Origin: Helopsaltes ochotensis
Lineage: Eukaryota > Chordata > Aves > Passeriformes > Locustellidae
DNA: 64,000 nt
Direction: 5' to 3'
NCBI GenBank assembly: GCA_013400155.1
Contig: VXBM01000779.1
Span: forward strand, 93,883 to 157,882
This document shows, piece after piece, positions 36,363 through 48,907 of the stretch. Made by a program: the position numbers and the translations under genes. Every line of letters starts with the position of its first letter. The stretch's first letter is position 1. The notes under the pieces are model-generated. The model was given only the letters and a program-made list of their open reading frames with translations. It searched no databases and was not told the origin of the DNA.

Positions 36363-38959
36363 AAAAGCCTAAAGGTGATCCCTTCTTTAAATATGAGGGG
36401 CTGTTACCCTCTTAGAAGAGGTGGACTAAGGAAATGAGGGAGAAGATGATGAAGGTTTCGCTGCTGCTTCACAGCACCAGAACCTCAGCGAGTTTCCTCC
36501 TTGGGCAGGAAGCTGCAGCCCTGCTGGGAGCGCTCTCCTGGCACCAACAGCCGGAGCAGGGTGCCCAAGGGACAGTCAGGGACAGCTTAAAGCCTTAAAG
36601 CTCAGCAGGCAAAGGCAGCTGCAGGACCACAGGAAGGTGCTGTGTGAGCTGGGAGCCACTGTGAAGAAAAATGTGGGAAAAGTTGCTAGGAAGACCAGGG
36701 GGGAAAGCAAGGGAAATCGTGGTGGTACGTGCATGAGAGGCAGGAACTGTGTGACTGACAGTGGTGAAGGGGAAACTCAGCCCCACTTGGCACCAAGGTG
36801 ATTCCTGCCTCTCCTTCCCACACTCAGCCTCCTCCTGGGTTCAGATAAACCCTTCAAGACTCCCAGCTGCACATGGACTGGGGAATCCAGGCTTTTCCCT
36901 GCCTGCAGTGTGTGAGGTGTGGGTTTATCAGGGTGGTTTCCTGACACACAGCATGCTGTTATCCCTTCAGTGAGCTGTGGGGCCTCCAGGATTGAAAAGC
37001 TCTGCTCCTGAGTAATTCCCTGCTGTGATTTGGGTCTGGCATCAGTGTCGAGCCTGGGTGAACAGTGGGGAAGGAAATTCATGCCCGGAGAAAAAGGATT
37101 AAGGGATGACAGTGGGGAAAAGAGGATTCTCCCAAAGTGATAGAGGTGAAATAATGGGAGTCAGAATGAGAGAGTTCAGTGAAGCTGTGATGGAACGTGG
37201 AAGGTCAGATTTGGGGGAAAATCTACAATCAAGGGGAAAATCTCTGTAGATACCAGGAAGAAGGTGAAGTTTTCTCTCAGGGAGTAATTTGACTCTCAAA
37301 TTATTTTGTATTCTGAAGGCCCAAGTGGCTTACAGAACTAATTCCCCCGTTGCTAATCCCTTCAGCAGAGGGGGTTAAAGAAACAGTTCTGGGTTTATTT
37401 ACCGTGTGCACCTGAGGGAGCACAATGGCCCCGTGAAATGGCTTCATTTTGTACAAACCAGGAGGAAAGAATCTGCTGGGCATCTGTCGAGGGCTAAGCC
37501 CAGCTGGCGACTGAGCACTGCTCAGTCACTGCCCCTTCCCAGGGGATGGAATCCTGGGGTGGAATCACGGAGTCGTTTGGGTTAGAACAGACCCCAAGAC
37601 CATCGAGGCCAGGGAAGACAAGGAAGCTCTTCAGGCACTCGTGTGGGTTAACTCTGGTCTCTCTTCAGCCAGTACTAGGCAAACCCCTGGCAGGGTTTGA
37701 TGGAGACACAAGGCACAGGTCTGTCTCTCTTTAGGTGACCTTTACACCTCCCCTGTCACCTCCACTGAGCAGGAATTAATTTACTTCATCCCTTACTCTC
37801 CCTAGCCCCAGATAACGGGCACCACCCAGGGGATTCTTGCCTGGCTCCTTCCTCCCCAGCAGGTTCCGTGTGCGGCGCACTGGGACGAACTGGGAGCTCC
37901 TGGCCAGCCAGAGGGTTTCTCACAGGCCACCACTCTGGGAATGTGGGGGAGAAACCCTCCCCTGCTTCCCCTCTGAGCCCTGGAGCTGAGAGTGCCAGGA
38001 CAGCTCCACAGCTGCTCCCCAGAGCCCTCCCGGTGAATTATTCACGCTCGGGCCGCTGCTGCTCCTTGGCTTTGCGGAATTAAAGAAACATCAGGCACGT
38101 GGCTGGAGCTCCTGGCACTCCTGCCTGCTGCATGGGCTTCTGAGGACTCTTAGGGCACCTGAGGAAATCCAGTCAAGGCAGGAAGAGCAGAAAGCCGTGG
38201 GAAGCTTTGAGTCAGGGAGGTGTGTGGGTGGATGCGTGTGCGGGCGGGTGGCAGAGCTCTCTCCTTCCCTGAGCTCCTTCGGAGCCAGGGGAGAGCTCCT
38301 TCCAATTAGGACTTGGCCCCTCCGTGTTACTCTGGCAAAGGCAGGATGTTAAATGGCATATTCCCATTGTTGAGTGACTGGTTCACAAGTCACATCTCAG
38401 AATCGCTCCCTACCAGCGCCGTCAGCGATGCAGATACTGAGTCACACTTCATATGGAGCTCTGTCGGAACAGCATTCCCTTAGAGGAGAGAGTGTGGGGA
38501 TGTACCTGCTTTATTTGGGTGACCTCAAAGACAAAAAGGGGGGCTCAAAATAGAGCCTGGGCATTAGATTTTAATTGCACTGCCGTTTCTCACCCCAGGA
38601 AATATTTATTAATGAAAAATAATTGGCTATATTTTAGTGCTTTTAAGGATATAAGAGACTTCTAGTTTGGTTTTCTGATTTTTTTTTTTTTTTTGTTCTC
38701 AACCTATTTTTGCTCCTCGCTTCTTGCTTAATGCTAATGAATAAAAGAGTAACTAATGGGAAAATTAGCATCTCTGAGGGATGTTGAAAAACTCCAATTA
38801 AGCAAACAAAATTCCATCTTATTTAAATGGAATTAAATTAGTATATCCATAATATTGCAGCCTGTAGAATTATTCAGCACACACCAACACCCTTCATGTT
38901 TCAAACTTTTCTAGAAAGAAGGATTTTCCAGCCTCCAGGAACTGTTGAAATATTATTAT
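36363..38959. other. Intergenic, one short CR1 tail
   Basis: Unique sequence. The part 38.54-38.9 kb is AT-rich with several TTAAT and ATTAG cores and a T tract near 38680, and is a weaker candidate for a regulatory block. Confidence 0.6.
37545..37608 (-). mobile_element. Short CR1 3' end fragment
   Basis: GGAATCACGGAGTCGTTTGG, GTTAGAACAGACC and AAGACCATCGAG match the inverted CR1 tail in order, with divergence. Confidence 0.5.
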
Positions 38960-39110
38960 AGAGTCTTAGAGTGGTTTGGGTTGGAAGGGAGCTTGGCAGG
39001 GACACCTTCCACCATCCCAGGTGGCTCCAGGCCCCAATATCCAACCTGGTCTTGGACACTTCCAGAGATTCAGGGGCAGCCACAGCTGCTCTGGGCACCC
39101 TGTGCCAGTT
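38960..39110 (-). mobile_element. CR1 LINE 3' fragment
   Basis: Inverted tail: TAGAGTGGTTTGGGTTGGAA, GCAGGGACACCTTCCACCAT, GGTGGCTCCAGGCC and CAGCTGCTCTGGGCACCCTG. Confidence 0.82.
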
Positions 39111-40828
39111 TCCCTTTTTCCTTTCTCTCTAGGATGCTTTTTGCAGCAGCTGAAAGAGAATTGTCTCTGCAATCAGAGCTGCCTTGTGGATTGAGGCAGC
39201 AGCCTGAGCTTTGCCTTGCCTTGGGATGTTTGTTCTTGTTCAGGGGACCTGGAAAGGGCTTGAAGAGATTTAGGGACCTGCATCCGAGTGGGAAGGTGAT
39301 GGAACTGGAAGGTTTTTATTCAGGGAAAGGAATTGAGCTCAGGTTGACCTCTCATAATGTCACCTATGATGTGCTGTCACTCCAGGATTTAAACTGTCCT
39401 GGGTAAAGCACTGGATATTTGAAATGCAGAGGAAGAAGGAAGCCAGTTGCTAATTTAGAGACCCCAAATATTCTTGGCTATCTGAAGACAGGTAAGGGAA
39501 ATTAATTCCCAATTTTTCAGGAGGAAAGGCAGGACTGAATTTTCTGGATGTTACATTTTATATTGGTCCTATATGTGATATAAGTGATATAAGTGACACC
39601 TGTCACATCCACACTGCTCTAGATAGAACTTGTTCACTTTACCCTGTACTCCTTCAAAATGTCAGAGCAGAAATCACTTTTGTCACACTTGCTCTTTTTA
39701 GATGTGTGGTATTTCAATTTCCTCTTGTTTTAAACTGGGCTGGCTCCTTCTCACTCAGCAAAGATGAAAATAGAGGCTTGAACAGAAGGCTTTCAAAATG
39801 ATACGTAGATGTCAGTGCCTGCTTCTATATAAAAAATCATACATGAGCATGCACCCTTGTAAACTTCCATTTAGCAATTAGCCAAGTATTTTATTTTTCA
39901 TCATTTCCCCTACTATAGCAATTTTATGTTGACATCCTTATCCATCCACTTCTTTGCACGACATGCCCATTATTAATCTTGTTATCTTGTGATTGCAATA
40001 TTTGATCTTTGCATCTTGGTTGGTTTGGGGTTTGGTTTGTGCGGGTTTTTGTTTTTTTTTTTAACTGAACAGAATAGCATTTCTGCTCTTTCTAATAAGT
40101 TCTGCAGGGGAGGAGGTTATGATACATATGGGGATGATCTAACCAAATCTGTCTGTTTTATTAACGAAGGATATTTGGATCTCTGCCGCAGGCTGGGCAG
40201 AAGAGTTTGGGTTCAAAAATACATTTCATTTCCATGAGCACACGCATTTTTTTTGCAGAGCTTGGTTTTGCTTTGCCTCCCTTACTCTGCTGGGATTTTG
40301 GACTTCAGGGCTCAGCTCCTTGTGTGTCACCTGAAAATTCCAATTTAAATATACTGGGAAGCTTATTAATGTTATTCTAGCTCAGGGAAGGAGGCATCCA
40401 ATTCATTCTCTCAGAGACTGAGAGACTCATTGCAAAGCAGTCTGTTAAAGGCTTAAGTTATGTCCCTGTAACAGCTCTTCTCTGGTCGTGATTCCCTTGG
40501 ATCTCTGATATATTGACAAGGTTTTATAAGGCTTTTTTCTCTGGCAGCTTTTCTACAAGTCCAGTAGGTTTAAGGACTTTGAAATTCTAATTTTAATTAT
40601 TGATTTAACTGGCTTGCCGTGGTAATGAAGGAATTATGCAATCCCTTCAATGAACTCAGCAGCCTTTTAAAAATACATAAGTTATTTCCAGGCCGTAGAA
40701 TGGGAAGCACTATTGATGAGGTGTGGCCTGCCCTTGCCATCAGCTTGGCTGTTTCATTTTAAAATGTTATTAGTGTAAAAGGGTTTTGGTTAGACCCTGT
40801 TAACCTCAGTCAATATTTTACAAGCAAA

Positions 40829-40985
40829 ATAGAATCGTAGAATGGTTTGGGCAGGAAGGGACCTTAAAGATCATCTCATTCCACCCCCTGCCATGGGCAG
40901 GGACACCTCCCACTGTCCCAGGTTGCTCCAAGCCCCATCCAGTTTGGCCTTGGGCACTTCCAGGGATCCAGGGGCAGCCACAGCT
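40829..40985 (-). mobile_element. CR1 LINE 3' fragment
   Basis: Inverted tail from TAGAATCGTAGAATGGTTTGG through GACCTTAAAGATCATCTCATT, CCTGCCATGGGCAGGGACACC and GGTTGCTCCAAGCCC. Well preserved. Confidence 0.85.
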
Positions 40986-42040
40986 TCTGTGAGGAAATGG
41001 AGGTGAAAGGAGGTGAGTGCTCGCCACACTTGTTTTCTGTGCTAGTGCAAGGCAATCCTGTGTCCATAACCAGCAGGTTCTAGGCTGATACTGGAATCCA
41101 GCAGCAATGCAGCTGTGCTGGCATTTCCTTGTGATCCAGGAGGATGGATCAGTGGCTGCTCTTTGAGAACATCTTGTATCAAGTTATTAAGAGCGCAATA
41201 AACCGGAAGAGCAAATCCTAGGATCCTTTATTGACCTCAAACAGGCCTTTAGCTCTGAGATACCCCATTTGTAGCTCCACCAGTTGCTTTCTGCAGCAAC
41301 CATGACATTCATTTTATGGCAGGTCACGTGTGATGGCTCTCCTTGGGCCTGGAGCAGAGCACGTTCCATTAAAAAAATACAAATGCAAAATTGCTGAGTT
41401 ATGCTAAATTCCACAGGGGTTAATATTTTTATTTTTTTCATTTAGTAGCCCAAAGATTTCTGATTTTCAGGAGTTTCATCCTTTGCCAAGATGCAGCTGC
41501 TGCAGTGTTTGTGTTCAAGAACTCAGCAACGTCCCTCATCTCTCTACTACACAGGGATAAAACTCCTCTAAAATAGTCACAGCCTTCCATTCAACACTAA
41601 CTCTACCTTGTCATCTCCGTTAATTTTTTTTTCCAAGGCAGTAAATGTTTAAAATAACCCAAACAATGAAATAGGAAATATTGGCCACTTTCTATGGGTC
41701 CTCTCAGTCATTGTTCCATGTAGGCTACCTGGAACGAAAGAAAACTCAGACAGAGACAGAAACAGCCTGGTGCCCGAGTCAGCAAGCTCCTGATGGAAAA
41801 ATCTGGAAAACTCCCCAGCCCACAGCAGTACTGTGCATTTATGAGCTGTAAGTGAACAGGGATACCTCCAGTTTATTTTTACCAAGGACTCCTGACCTGT
41901 CTCGAGCGAGTTCTTCCCATGGAAAAAGTTGATTGAATCCACATTCATGTAGTCTGTTTCCATGCCTACTGGTTAATCCATTTGTCTTTTTTAAAATACT
42001 CTCCTGATAAAGGTTCAGAGAAATCATGAGAAAAGAAAAA

Positions 42041-42041
<1 letters not shown>

Positions 42042-42133
<92 letters not shown>
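42042..42133. repeat. A tract, 92 bases with one C
   Basis: A homopolymer broken only at 42084. The left flank is also A-rich (GAGAAAAGAAAAAC). No clear retrocopy adjoins it. Confidence 0.95.
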
Positions 42134-42135
<2 letters not shown>

Positions 42136-43494
42136 AAACACACAGGGAGATATAAGATTTGTGAAAGGAGCAAGTGAGGACAGAGAGTTTGAAGTGAGCT
42201 GCTATATCCTTTCTATCCTAATATTCTAGATATTTTTTTTTTTACTTTTCCTATATTAAATTTCACCTGATAACTGAGATTCTAGCCAGAAAACCTAATT
42301 ATAAGGCAGAAAAGAAGAAAGAGGTGAAATTTTGCCTATGTCCTTAATCACTCTTTGATTTTTATCAAGCCAAGGCATACTAAACATCACCTGCAATTAT
42401 CTCCCACGCAGAAAGATGACTTCCTTTTGTCAGGAATACCTGGCAGCCAGACCCAGGAGCCCTGGGTTTTTTATTACTTGGGGCTCCAGGAACACCTGCA
42501 TTTTCTTGGCAAGCTCTGGAGATGAAAGTGCTTTAACAGTGTTCACATTAGGAATTTCCTCTGCAGTCCCGAGTGCCTCGTTGATCTGGTAGCTGTAAAG
42601 AGGGAAAAATTAAAGGAGTTGCTGACTGATCTTTTTTCCCAGTGTTGAGGATCTCCTGCTCTTTATCACAAGTTTTAGCTTTATTAAATTAACCCTAAGT
42701 CCCCACTTTTGTTATTTGTGTGAAAGCCAACCCCCTAAAGATTTGGACAGAAAGCTACAAACGGGGATCTGCTTTCCTTACAAAATGCTGATCTTTTTCT
42801 CTCATGTGAAAGAAAAAATGTTAATTATCACCAACAGAAGGGGTATTTTAAATTTCCATTTGAAATCAGTGTAACTCAATTACCTTCAGGGAGATATTCC
42901 TCCTCATCCTCTGGGCCTGGGAGGTGAGGAAGCAGTGCAGGAGGAGCATCCCTACATCTGGAGACTCAGGAGATGCCCCTCAGCCATGGTTTGAAATGGA
43001 AACAATGGCTTCAAAACTGGCTTTAAGTGCAGAGAAATCGAGGTTGTCTTAAAGCAAATCTCTGCAATATTTCCTCATTTGCAAACAGTGCTGTTGCCTT
43101 GGATTTCCAGCTACCATCATTCCTCCCCTCCGAGCTTTTGGCTTCTCCCCTTTTTGATCCCAGCGGTGTAAGGTCACACTGGATTTTGAATTTATTTTCT
43201 TCTAAATTTTCTTGCGAACCTTCTGACATTTCCTCCCTGTTAATGGAGGGAAGCAACCAAAACTCAAACCTCTGCTACTTTCCTTCATTTTTTTTTTTCC
43301 CTCCTCAGAGCTCTTTAACATCTGACAGTCTGCCTTTGGTGCTGACTGAAGGGAAGGGAAGAGGCTTCCAGTGAGTGATATTGGAGACCACACATAAAGA
43401 ATAAAAAGTTCAATCCAATCAGTACAAAACTGCGTGTCTGCCCCTCAGGAAATCCTCTGACCCACCCTGGCAGGGCAATGAACCCTCTCAGATC

Positions 43495-43552
43495 ACGGGA
43501 TCACAGAATGGTTTGGGTTGGAAGGGACCTTTAAAGGTCAGCTCCTTCCCTG
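43495..43552 (-). mobile_element. Short CR1 3' end fragment
   Basis: GATCACAGAATGGTTTGGGT then TGGAAGGGACCTTTAAAGG is the inverted CR1 terminus. The family A LTR starts about 90 bp to the right. Confidence 0.75.
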
Positions 43553-43641
43553 TGTATTTACATGGAGGTGGCAACAGGATTGGAAAGGCAGAAAATCCAA
43601 ACCTTTTGGTTTCAAAAAGCTGGGCAATTTCTGCCCATGAC

Positions 43642-43921
43642 TGTGGGGATAGGAGACAGGAAAGAACTGCACCCACACGCTGCGTCATGCCGGAAAAGAA
43701 GGAACTTTTATTTACATCTTTGATGTTTTATAGAATTCCAAAGGTGCCTGTGGATTGGAGGGTGAAGCTGCCACCTCTCCAACACACTGGTCAGACCAAC
43801 AGTCCATCAACTCTCTCCTCCTCCATGAAAATATGAAAACAATCCATTGTTGATACTTGAAAGTGTGAGAACTCCGTTACAGAAACGAAAACACGTCAGA
43901 AGGCTGAAAATCAGGGCAACA
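43642..43921 (-). mobile_element. LTR family A, copy 4, solo LTR (280 bp)
   Basis: On the plus strand it runs from TGTGGGG to GGGCAACA. The flanks are CATGAC (43636-43641) and CATGAT (43922-43927), a 6-bp duplication with one mismatch. The minus-strand motifs TATAAAA and AATAAA are present. It is very similar to the 2.4 and 14.4 kb copies. A CR1 tail lies about 90 bp to its left. Confidence 0.8.
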
Positions 43922-45510
43922 CATGATTTCCATGGAGTCTTTGGAATGATTTCCAGAGAGAGCTCCTGTAAGAATTCGCCCATTTTAGGGGACAAGTAAA
44001 ACCTGCCATAAAAACATTTGTTGGGTTGTTGCAACTGAAGGGGATGGGAAAAGCAATATTGAGACAAATTTGGGGGCTTTATCAACAAACAGCTTGCTTG
44101 GTCTAATAAAGTGTAATTCCAGAGACAGCCAATCTCCCTTTGCAGCAGGAACACACCCAAACCCTGTATTCCCAGGCTTCCCAAAGCAAGATAAAAGCTC
44201 AGATTCATCCACTGAGCCAGGAATCAGCAAAAATCAATATTTTTATTTCAAAGTGTGCTTTGGGATTTTTGTTTTTCCCTTTATAAGCCCTGCAGGATGA
44301 GGCCTGCCCTGCCAAACCCCAGCTTTAAGATGATTTTTTCTGACAAGACATGCATCGCTGAGAACATCCGCCCGTGCTGGAAGTGATGGCACAGGTTTGT
44401 GGCCCTGTGAGCACAAACCTGCCCCGACAGAGGCTCAGAGGAACGCCCTGTGCTCCACATGTGTGCTCCTCAAAAGCCATTTTGCCTCGGTGACACCCCA
44501 CAGCAGGGTTTAGCCCACAGCAAATCTGAGCCCAGCTGGGATCTCCCAGCATTTCATGGAATGGTCTGAGCTGTGGTGGCACAGGGGATGAGCAGTGTGT
44601 AAAATCCCTGGTGTGGATGGTGATCCTGCATGTAGCTGTGAGTATTTAATACCTTTCTTTGCTCAAACCCTATGAGGCGTAACTGGTGAAATCCTTTTTC
44701 CATCCCAGAAAGGACTGGAGACTCTTTACAGCTTTAACTTGCTCCCAGTTTTCCACAGGGACCCCAGAATGAGGAAGGAGGTAAAAAAAACCCCTCTCTT
44801 CTCCATCCCTGAGCTGATCACAGGAAAACTGGACTTACAATCTTCTTCTTGCACCTCTCTCTTTCCTGATTGTGAGAATAACCCTGGCTGATGTAATTGT
44901 TCTTGGAAAATTACTACAGATAGACAGAAATACAGACAGAAACACAGATAAATCCATGAATATTCCAGGATACTACCTTTATCCACCAAAGGACTGGATT
45001 ATTAAGCACTGTGTTGGATGACTTTCACCAGAGAAAGATGTATTATAATGGGGGTGAAAACCACCACAGAACCTAAAATAAGAATTCCAAGAGGCAATAT
45101 GTTATCCAAACAGGAGTTTATGTTTTTTAAGGGATTCTGGTAGCAAAGTGCTTCGTCTCATTTCCTTAATTTTTTTAATTGTCCCATTGTAGGATGCCAC
45201 ACTTGGCATGCAGAGAGCCAAGGAGGGATTTTCTGATAATTTGATTTGGAGAATAACGTGGGAATATATTTTTTCATTGCCCAGCTCCTGGGTCAGGAGT
45301 ATCATATTATCTCCAAGACAAATTAAGAGAAGGATTTTGCCTGTATGGGTGTAAAAGGAGCATGGATCCTGAAAAGGACTGGCTTGTGTGAACACCTGTA
45401 GGTAGAGGTGAGTGTGGACTTGGAAAAGTGGGAATTGGGAATAATGCCACTCCTTACAAAATAAATGTCCTCCTCAGACTTCCAACCATCCCAGCTGTGG
45501 ATATAAATAT

Positions 45511-45535
45511 ATAACTTATATATTATATAAGTTAT
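45511..45535. repeat. Perfect inverted repeat, 12-bp arms
   Basis: ATAACTTATATA, one T, then TATATAAGTTAT. It is AT-rich and could extrude a small cruciform. It may simply be AT-rich chance sequence. Confidence 0.8.
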
Positions 45536-47159
45536 AAAGATAGAACTTAGATATAAAATATGACCTAACTCTATCCTTGGGTAACTTGGGCTCTCTCCTG
45601 ATGGCAACCACCCTGTTTACCTGCAGCTGTCTCTACCAGAGGAAACTGCTTTAAAATATCACTAAATTCTGCTTTGGTGATTTACTGAATTTATATGGAA
45701 AGAGCTTCATTGGATTTTTTTTTTTTAATAACAATATCCTGTTCTGTTTTCTCTAAAACTGCTCCTCCTGAGTCGGCTGCCTCTGTTAGCCCTGAGCATT
45801 TTGCTCCCAGATGAGTGTGGCAGCATTTGCTTCTTTCCTCAATGCAGCAGCATAAAAGGCACAAGCGAAATGTGGTCTTTTCTAATAGGATCTGAAAAGC
45901 TTCACTTTCTGGGTTAAGGTTGCTTTTTGTCTAAAGAAAAAAAAATCTCATAGGTAAGAAAGACATGACAAAGAAAAAGGCTTTCTGAGCTGAAACACTG
46001 AAGAAAGTGTTCAGGAACAGTTAATCCCCCAAAAGATATTTCTTGAGCAATTCTGGCAAGAATTGATAGAAAAGGCTATTACTTATGTGTCTTGCTGTTA
46101 ACTGCAGCATGGGCAGGAGTTGTCAGGACACAAGCCTACTGAATTTCAATATTTTAGGTCGTTCTTTATGCTGGAATCAGGATTATTTCTCATTCATGTC
46201 AGTTCTACCTCCTGCTCATTATTTGATTTAGACATCCATCTCTATAGCACACAGTATTTAAGGCCTGACCCTGAGCTGGCTGGAGTAAAGACTTATGTAA
46301 AGGTCAGTGGGAAGAATTTGAGGGCTTTTAATTAGGCCTTGTTAAGCTTCTCAGCAAACAGGGGAAAACTTCCCAAACAGGCAAAAATAATTGGCTTTAG
46401 TTGCCTTCCTGCATTAATTGGGAAACGGAGAGTCCTTCCCAAAGTGGCAGACCATGAATCAGGTCATGAAACTCAAATATTTAATACATTTACACCAAAT
46501 AAAATTAAAAAAAGTAAACCCAGCAGTCAGTTTGCAGTCCATCACTCAGGACATTGAGGTTTGCATGATCTCAGTCACCCTGAGGTAAATAAGCATGGAG
46601 TAAACCACTAATTTCTCTTGATGGGATTGAAAGATGAGTGACATTTCAGCCCTGGAAGTGCCTGATTTAAAGGCTTCACCCTCTCCCAACAGATCTTTGT
46701 CAGCAAAGTGTCTGCCAGCCTAAAGGGTTTTCTCCAATCAATTTTTTACATTAATTGTTGATAATTGAAAATCTTCAGCATGTGTCTGTGGCGATGTCTC
46801 CATCTTTCCATTCTTCAGAGGAAAACAATGAGTTTTTGTCTCAGGCTGGGTCCCTGTGTGTGTCACATCTGCTCCAAGGAGTGTCCTGTGACCATGGTCA
46901 ACCCTGCAGAAGGTGTGATAAAACACCCTGATCACCGTGGAATGTGATGTGGAAAATGAAATTCAGGAAGATCCTCTCCGTCTTAGCTGAGTAAATGCAT
47001 TCAGGGATAGGAAAGTGAGACCAATCTAAGTTTGGAGGCCAGTCTGAGACCCCTTTCAATAGTTTGACTTCTTATTCCTAAGAAATGTCCCAAGAAAAGC
47101 GCACTAATCCTTTCTGTGGACTAGGACACATTTCAGAATGGGGGCAGTTGTGCTCCCCT

Positions 47160-47520
47160 GTTTCATTTTATTTATTGCCCCAACAATAAGGCAGAATTAA
47201 AAGCAGTCAGATTTCTTGGCACACTAATTCTTAAAAAGTTAGTTTCTGCTCATGAACATGAACAAAATTCCTAAACATCCATCATTTCTTTAACAGATAG
47301 ATTTTTACATTTGTGTGGCCCTTGATCTAATCATGACTTTAAGTGAAATAAAAAGACTGTAGCAGGTAAGATAGGCTACAATCTTTGCAGATAATTCAGC
47401 TAGTTAATTGTATTCGGCGTCTTATCAGAAGATTATCAGCCTGGAAATAAATACTCTGTAGCCAAGGTAATCACTCAATATTTAATAAACTCTATATGAG
47501 TATCCTGCCGTTAGAATTCA
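47160..47520. promoter_or_regulatory. Candidate conserved regulatory block (AT-rich, GATA pair)
   Basis: An AT-rich, repeat-free stretch with CTTATCAGAAGATTATCAG near 47423 (two GATA-factor cores 11 bp apart) and a TAGTTAATTG homeodomain-like site. It has no long ATG-initiated reading frame. Function is inferred from composition only. Confidence 0.25.
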
Positions 47521-48344
47521 ATGGCAGTGGAATTTCAAAGAGCATTTCGGATAAGGGCTGACACACACCCAAGTGGCTTGTGCAATACAGACATGCAAGG
47601 GAAATTTTCCAGCTCTGAGGAATCAAAGAGGATTAGGGAGCCATGGCAAATGGTCCAAAATAGGGTAGAAGTTCCAAACATCATCTGCAGTGTAATGCAG
47701 GCTGAGCCAGCAGACTGGTTTAGAAACCACTCTCTCCTCTCTTATCAACGTCCCGAAGGCATTCCCCTCCCTCCTGCTGCTCTGCCCTTTCCTTGTGGCT
47801 GCCACAACACTAGAAAACTGATTTTCAGTGTGATTTATCTCCTAGACTTGAAGAATCACAGTGATACCAGCTTGGTGTCCGTGAATCGCCACGAATCCAG
47901 GGAAGCAACATTCAGATGTTGTGGGCATCCCGTGTCAGACCAGACTGCAACCCAGAGTTTTGAGTTCGTTTAACAAACCCAAATTATGTGCTTTGACTTG
48001 GGCCCATCCAAGCTTTTTGCTTCCATTTAAACAGTTAAAAACAAATGTTTTGCTGTGTTCATGCTGCCTTCAGCTTTCCATTCTGCAAATCACTCAGCTT
48101 GCTGACTTCTCAGCTGGACTTAGGCAGGAAAACATCAGCCTTTTCCATCGAGTGGAAAAAGAGCTGGGGAAAAAAAATTGCTTATGCTAATTGGCAGCAG
48201 GGAATAATATCAGATTTCTGAAAAAAAAAAGTTTATGTATGACAGCCCTTGCTGCTTAACTGGCAGAGAGGCTGAAAAATGCAGTTGGAGGAGCTGTGTC
48301 AGACTTTTCAGTTGGACAAACTGGGGACAAACATTTCAGCAAGC

Positions 48345-48907
48345 CCTGCTGCAGTGGGACAAGGGGTGATGGTTTGGAGCTGAAATCAGTTTAGATCAGA
48401 TTTAAGGAAGATGCTTTTAACAATGAGGGTGGGCAGGCCCTGGCACAGGGTGCCCAGAGCAGCTGTGGCTGCCCCTGGATCCCCGGCAGTGCCCATCTCC
48501 CTGACAGGTTGGATGGGCTTGGAGCAGCCTGGGACAGTGGGAGGAGTCCCTGCCATGGCAGGAGTGGCACTGGATGAGTTTTAAGGTCCCTTCCTGTCTC
48601 CCTGTTCTTCTGAGCCTTCTGATGTTTACATTTTTGTAATGGAGTTTCTCACGCACTTTCATGTAAACAACGATTGTTTTTCATTCTTTCATGGAGGAGG
48701 AGAGAATTGATGGACTGTTGGTTTGACCAGTGTGGTTGGAGAGGTGGAAATTTTGTCCTCCAATCCATGGTCACCTTTGGAATTCTACAAATATCAAGGT
48801 TTGTAAATAAACTGCCCTTCTTTTGCCTTGGACATCTCAGTGTGTGAGCGTCGTCCATTCCGTGTTGTATCTCAACACCCTCCCACCCAAACCAGTCTAT
48901 AATTCTT
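48345..48907 (+). mobile_element. CR1 LINE 3' fragment split by an LTR insertion
   Basis: CR1 sequence runs from about 48345 (GGGACAAGGGGTGATGG) to 48594 and resumes at 48878-48907 (CCCTCCCACCCAAACC, then AGTCTATAATTC). Between the two halves is the 283-bp LTR of family A, which must be younger than this CR1. Confidence 0.85.
48595..48877 (+). mobile_element. LTR family A, copy 5, solo LTR (283 bp) inserted in a CR1
   Basis: It starts TGTCTCCCTG and ends CTCAACA. The flanks CCTTCC (48589-48594) and CCCTCC (48878-48883) are a 6-bp duplication with one change. The CR1 3' end is interrupted exactly here: AAGGTCCCTTCC on the left and CACCCAAACC on the right are contiguous in the intact CR1 at 63.9 kb. 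Closest to the 57.3 kb copy. Confidence 0.85.

Larger units (their letters stand above)
39111..43494. other. Intergenic with a CR1 tail and an A tract
   Basis: Mostly unique AT-rich sequence. CR1 at 40.83-40.99 kb and the 92-base A tract at 42.04 kb. No gene supported. Confidence 0.65.
43928..48344. other. Intergenic, no recognised gene
   Basis: Unique sequence with the 45.5 kb palindrome and the AT-rich block at 47.2-47.5 kb. The 150-codon frame at 47521-47973 shows no recognisable domain. Confidence 0.6.

Noticed and set aside
47521..47973. 150-codon plus-strand frame
   Set aside because: No domain or repeat content, and partly overlapped by an opposite frame.
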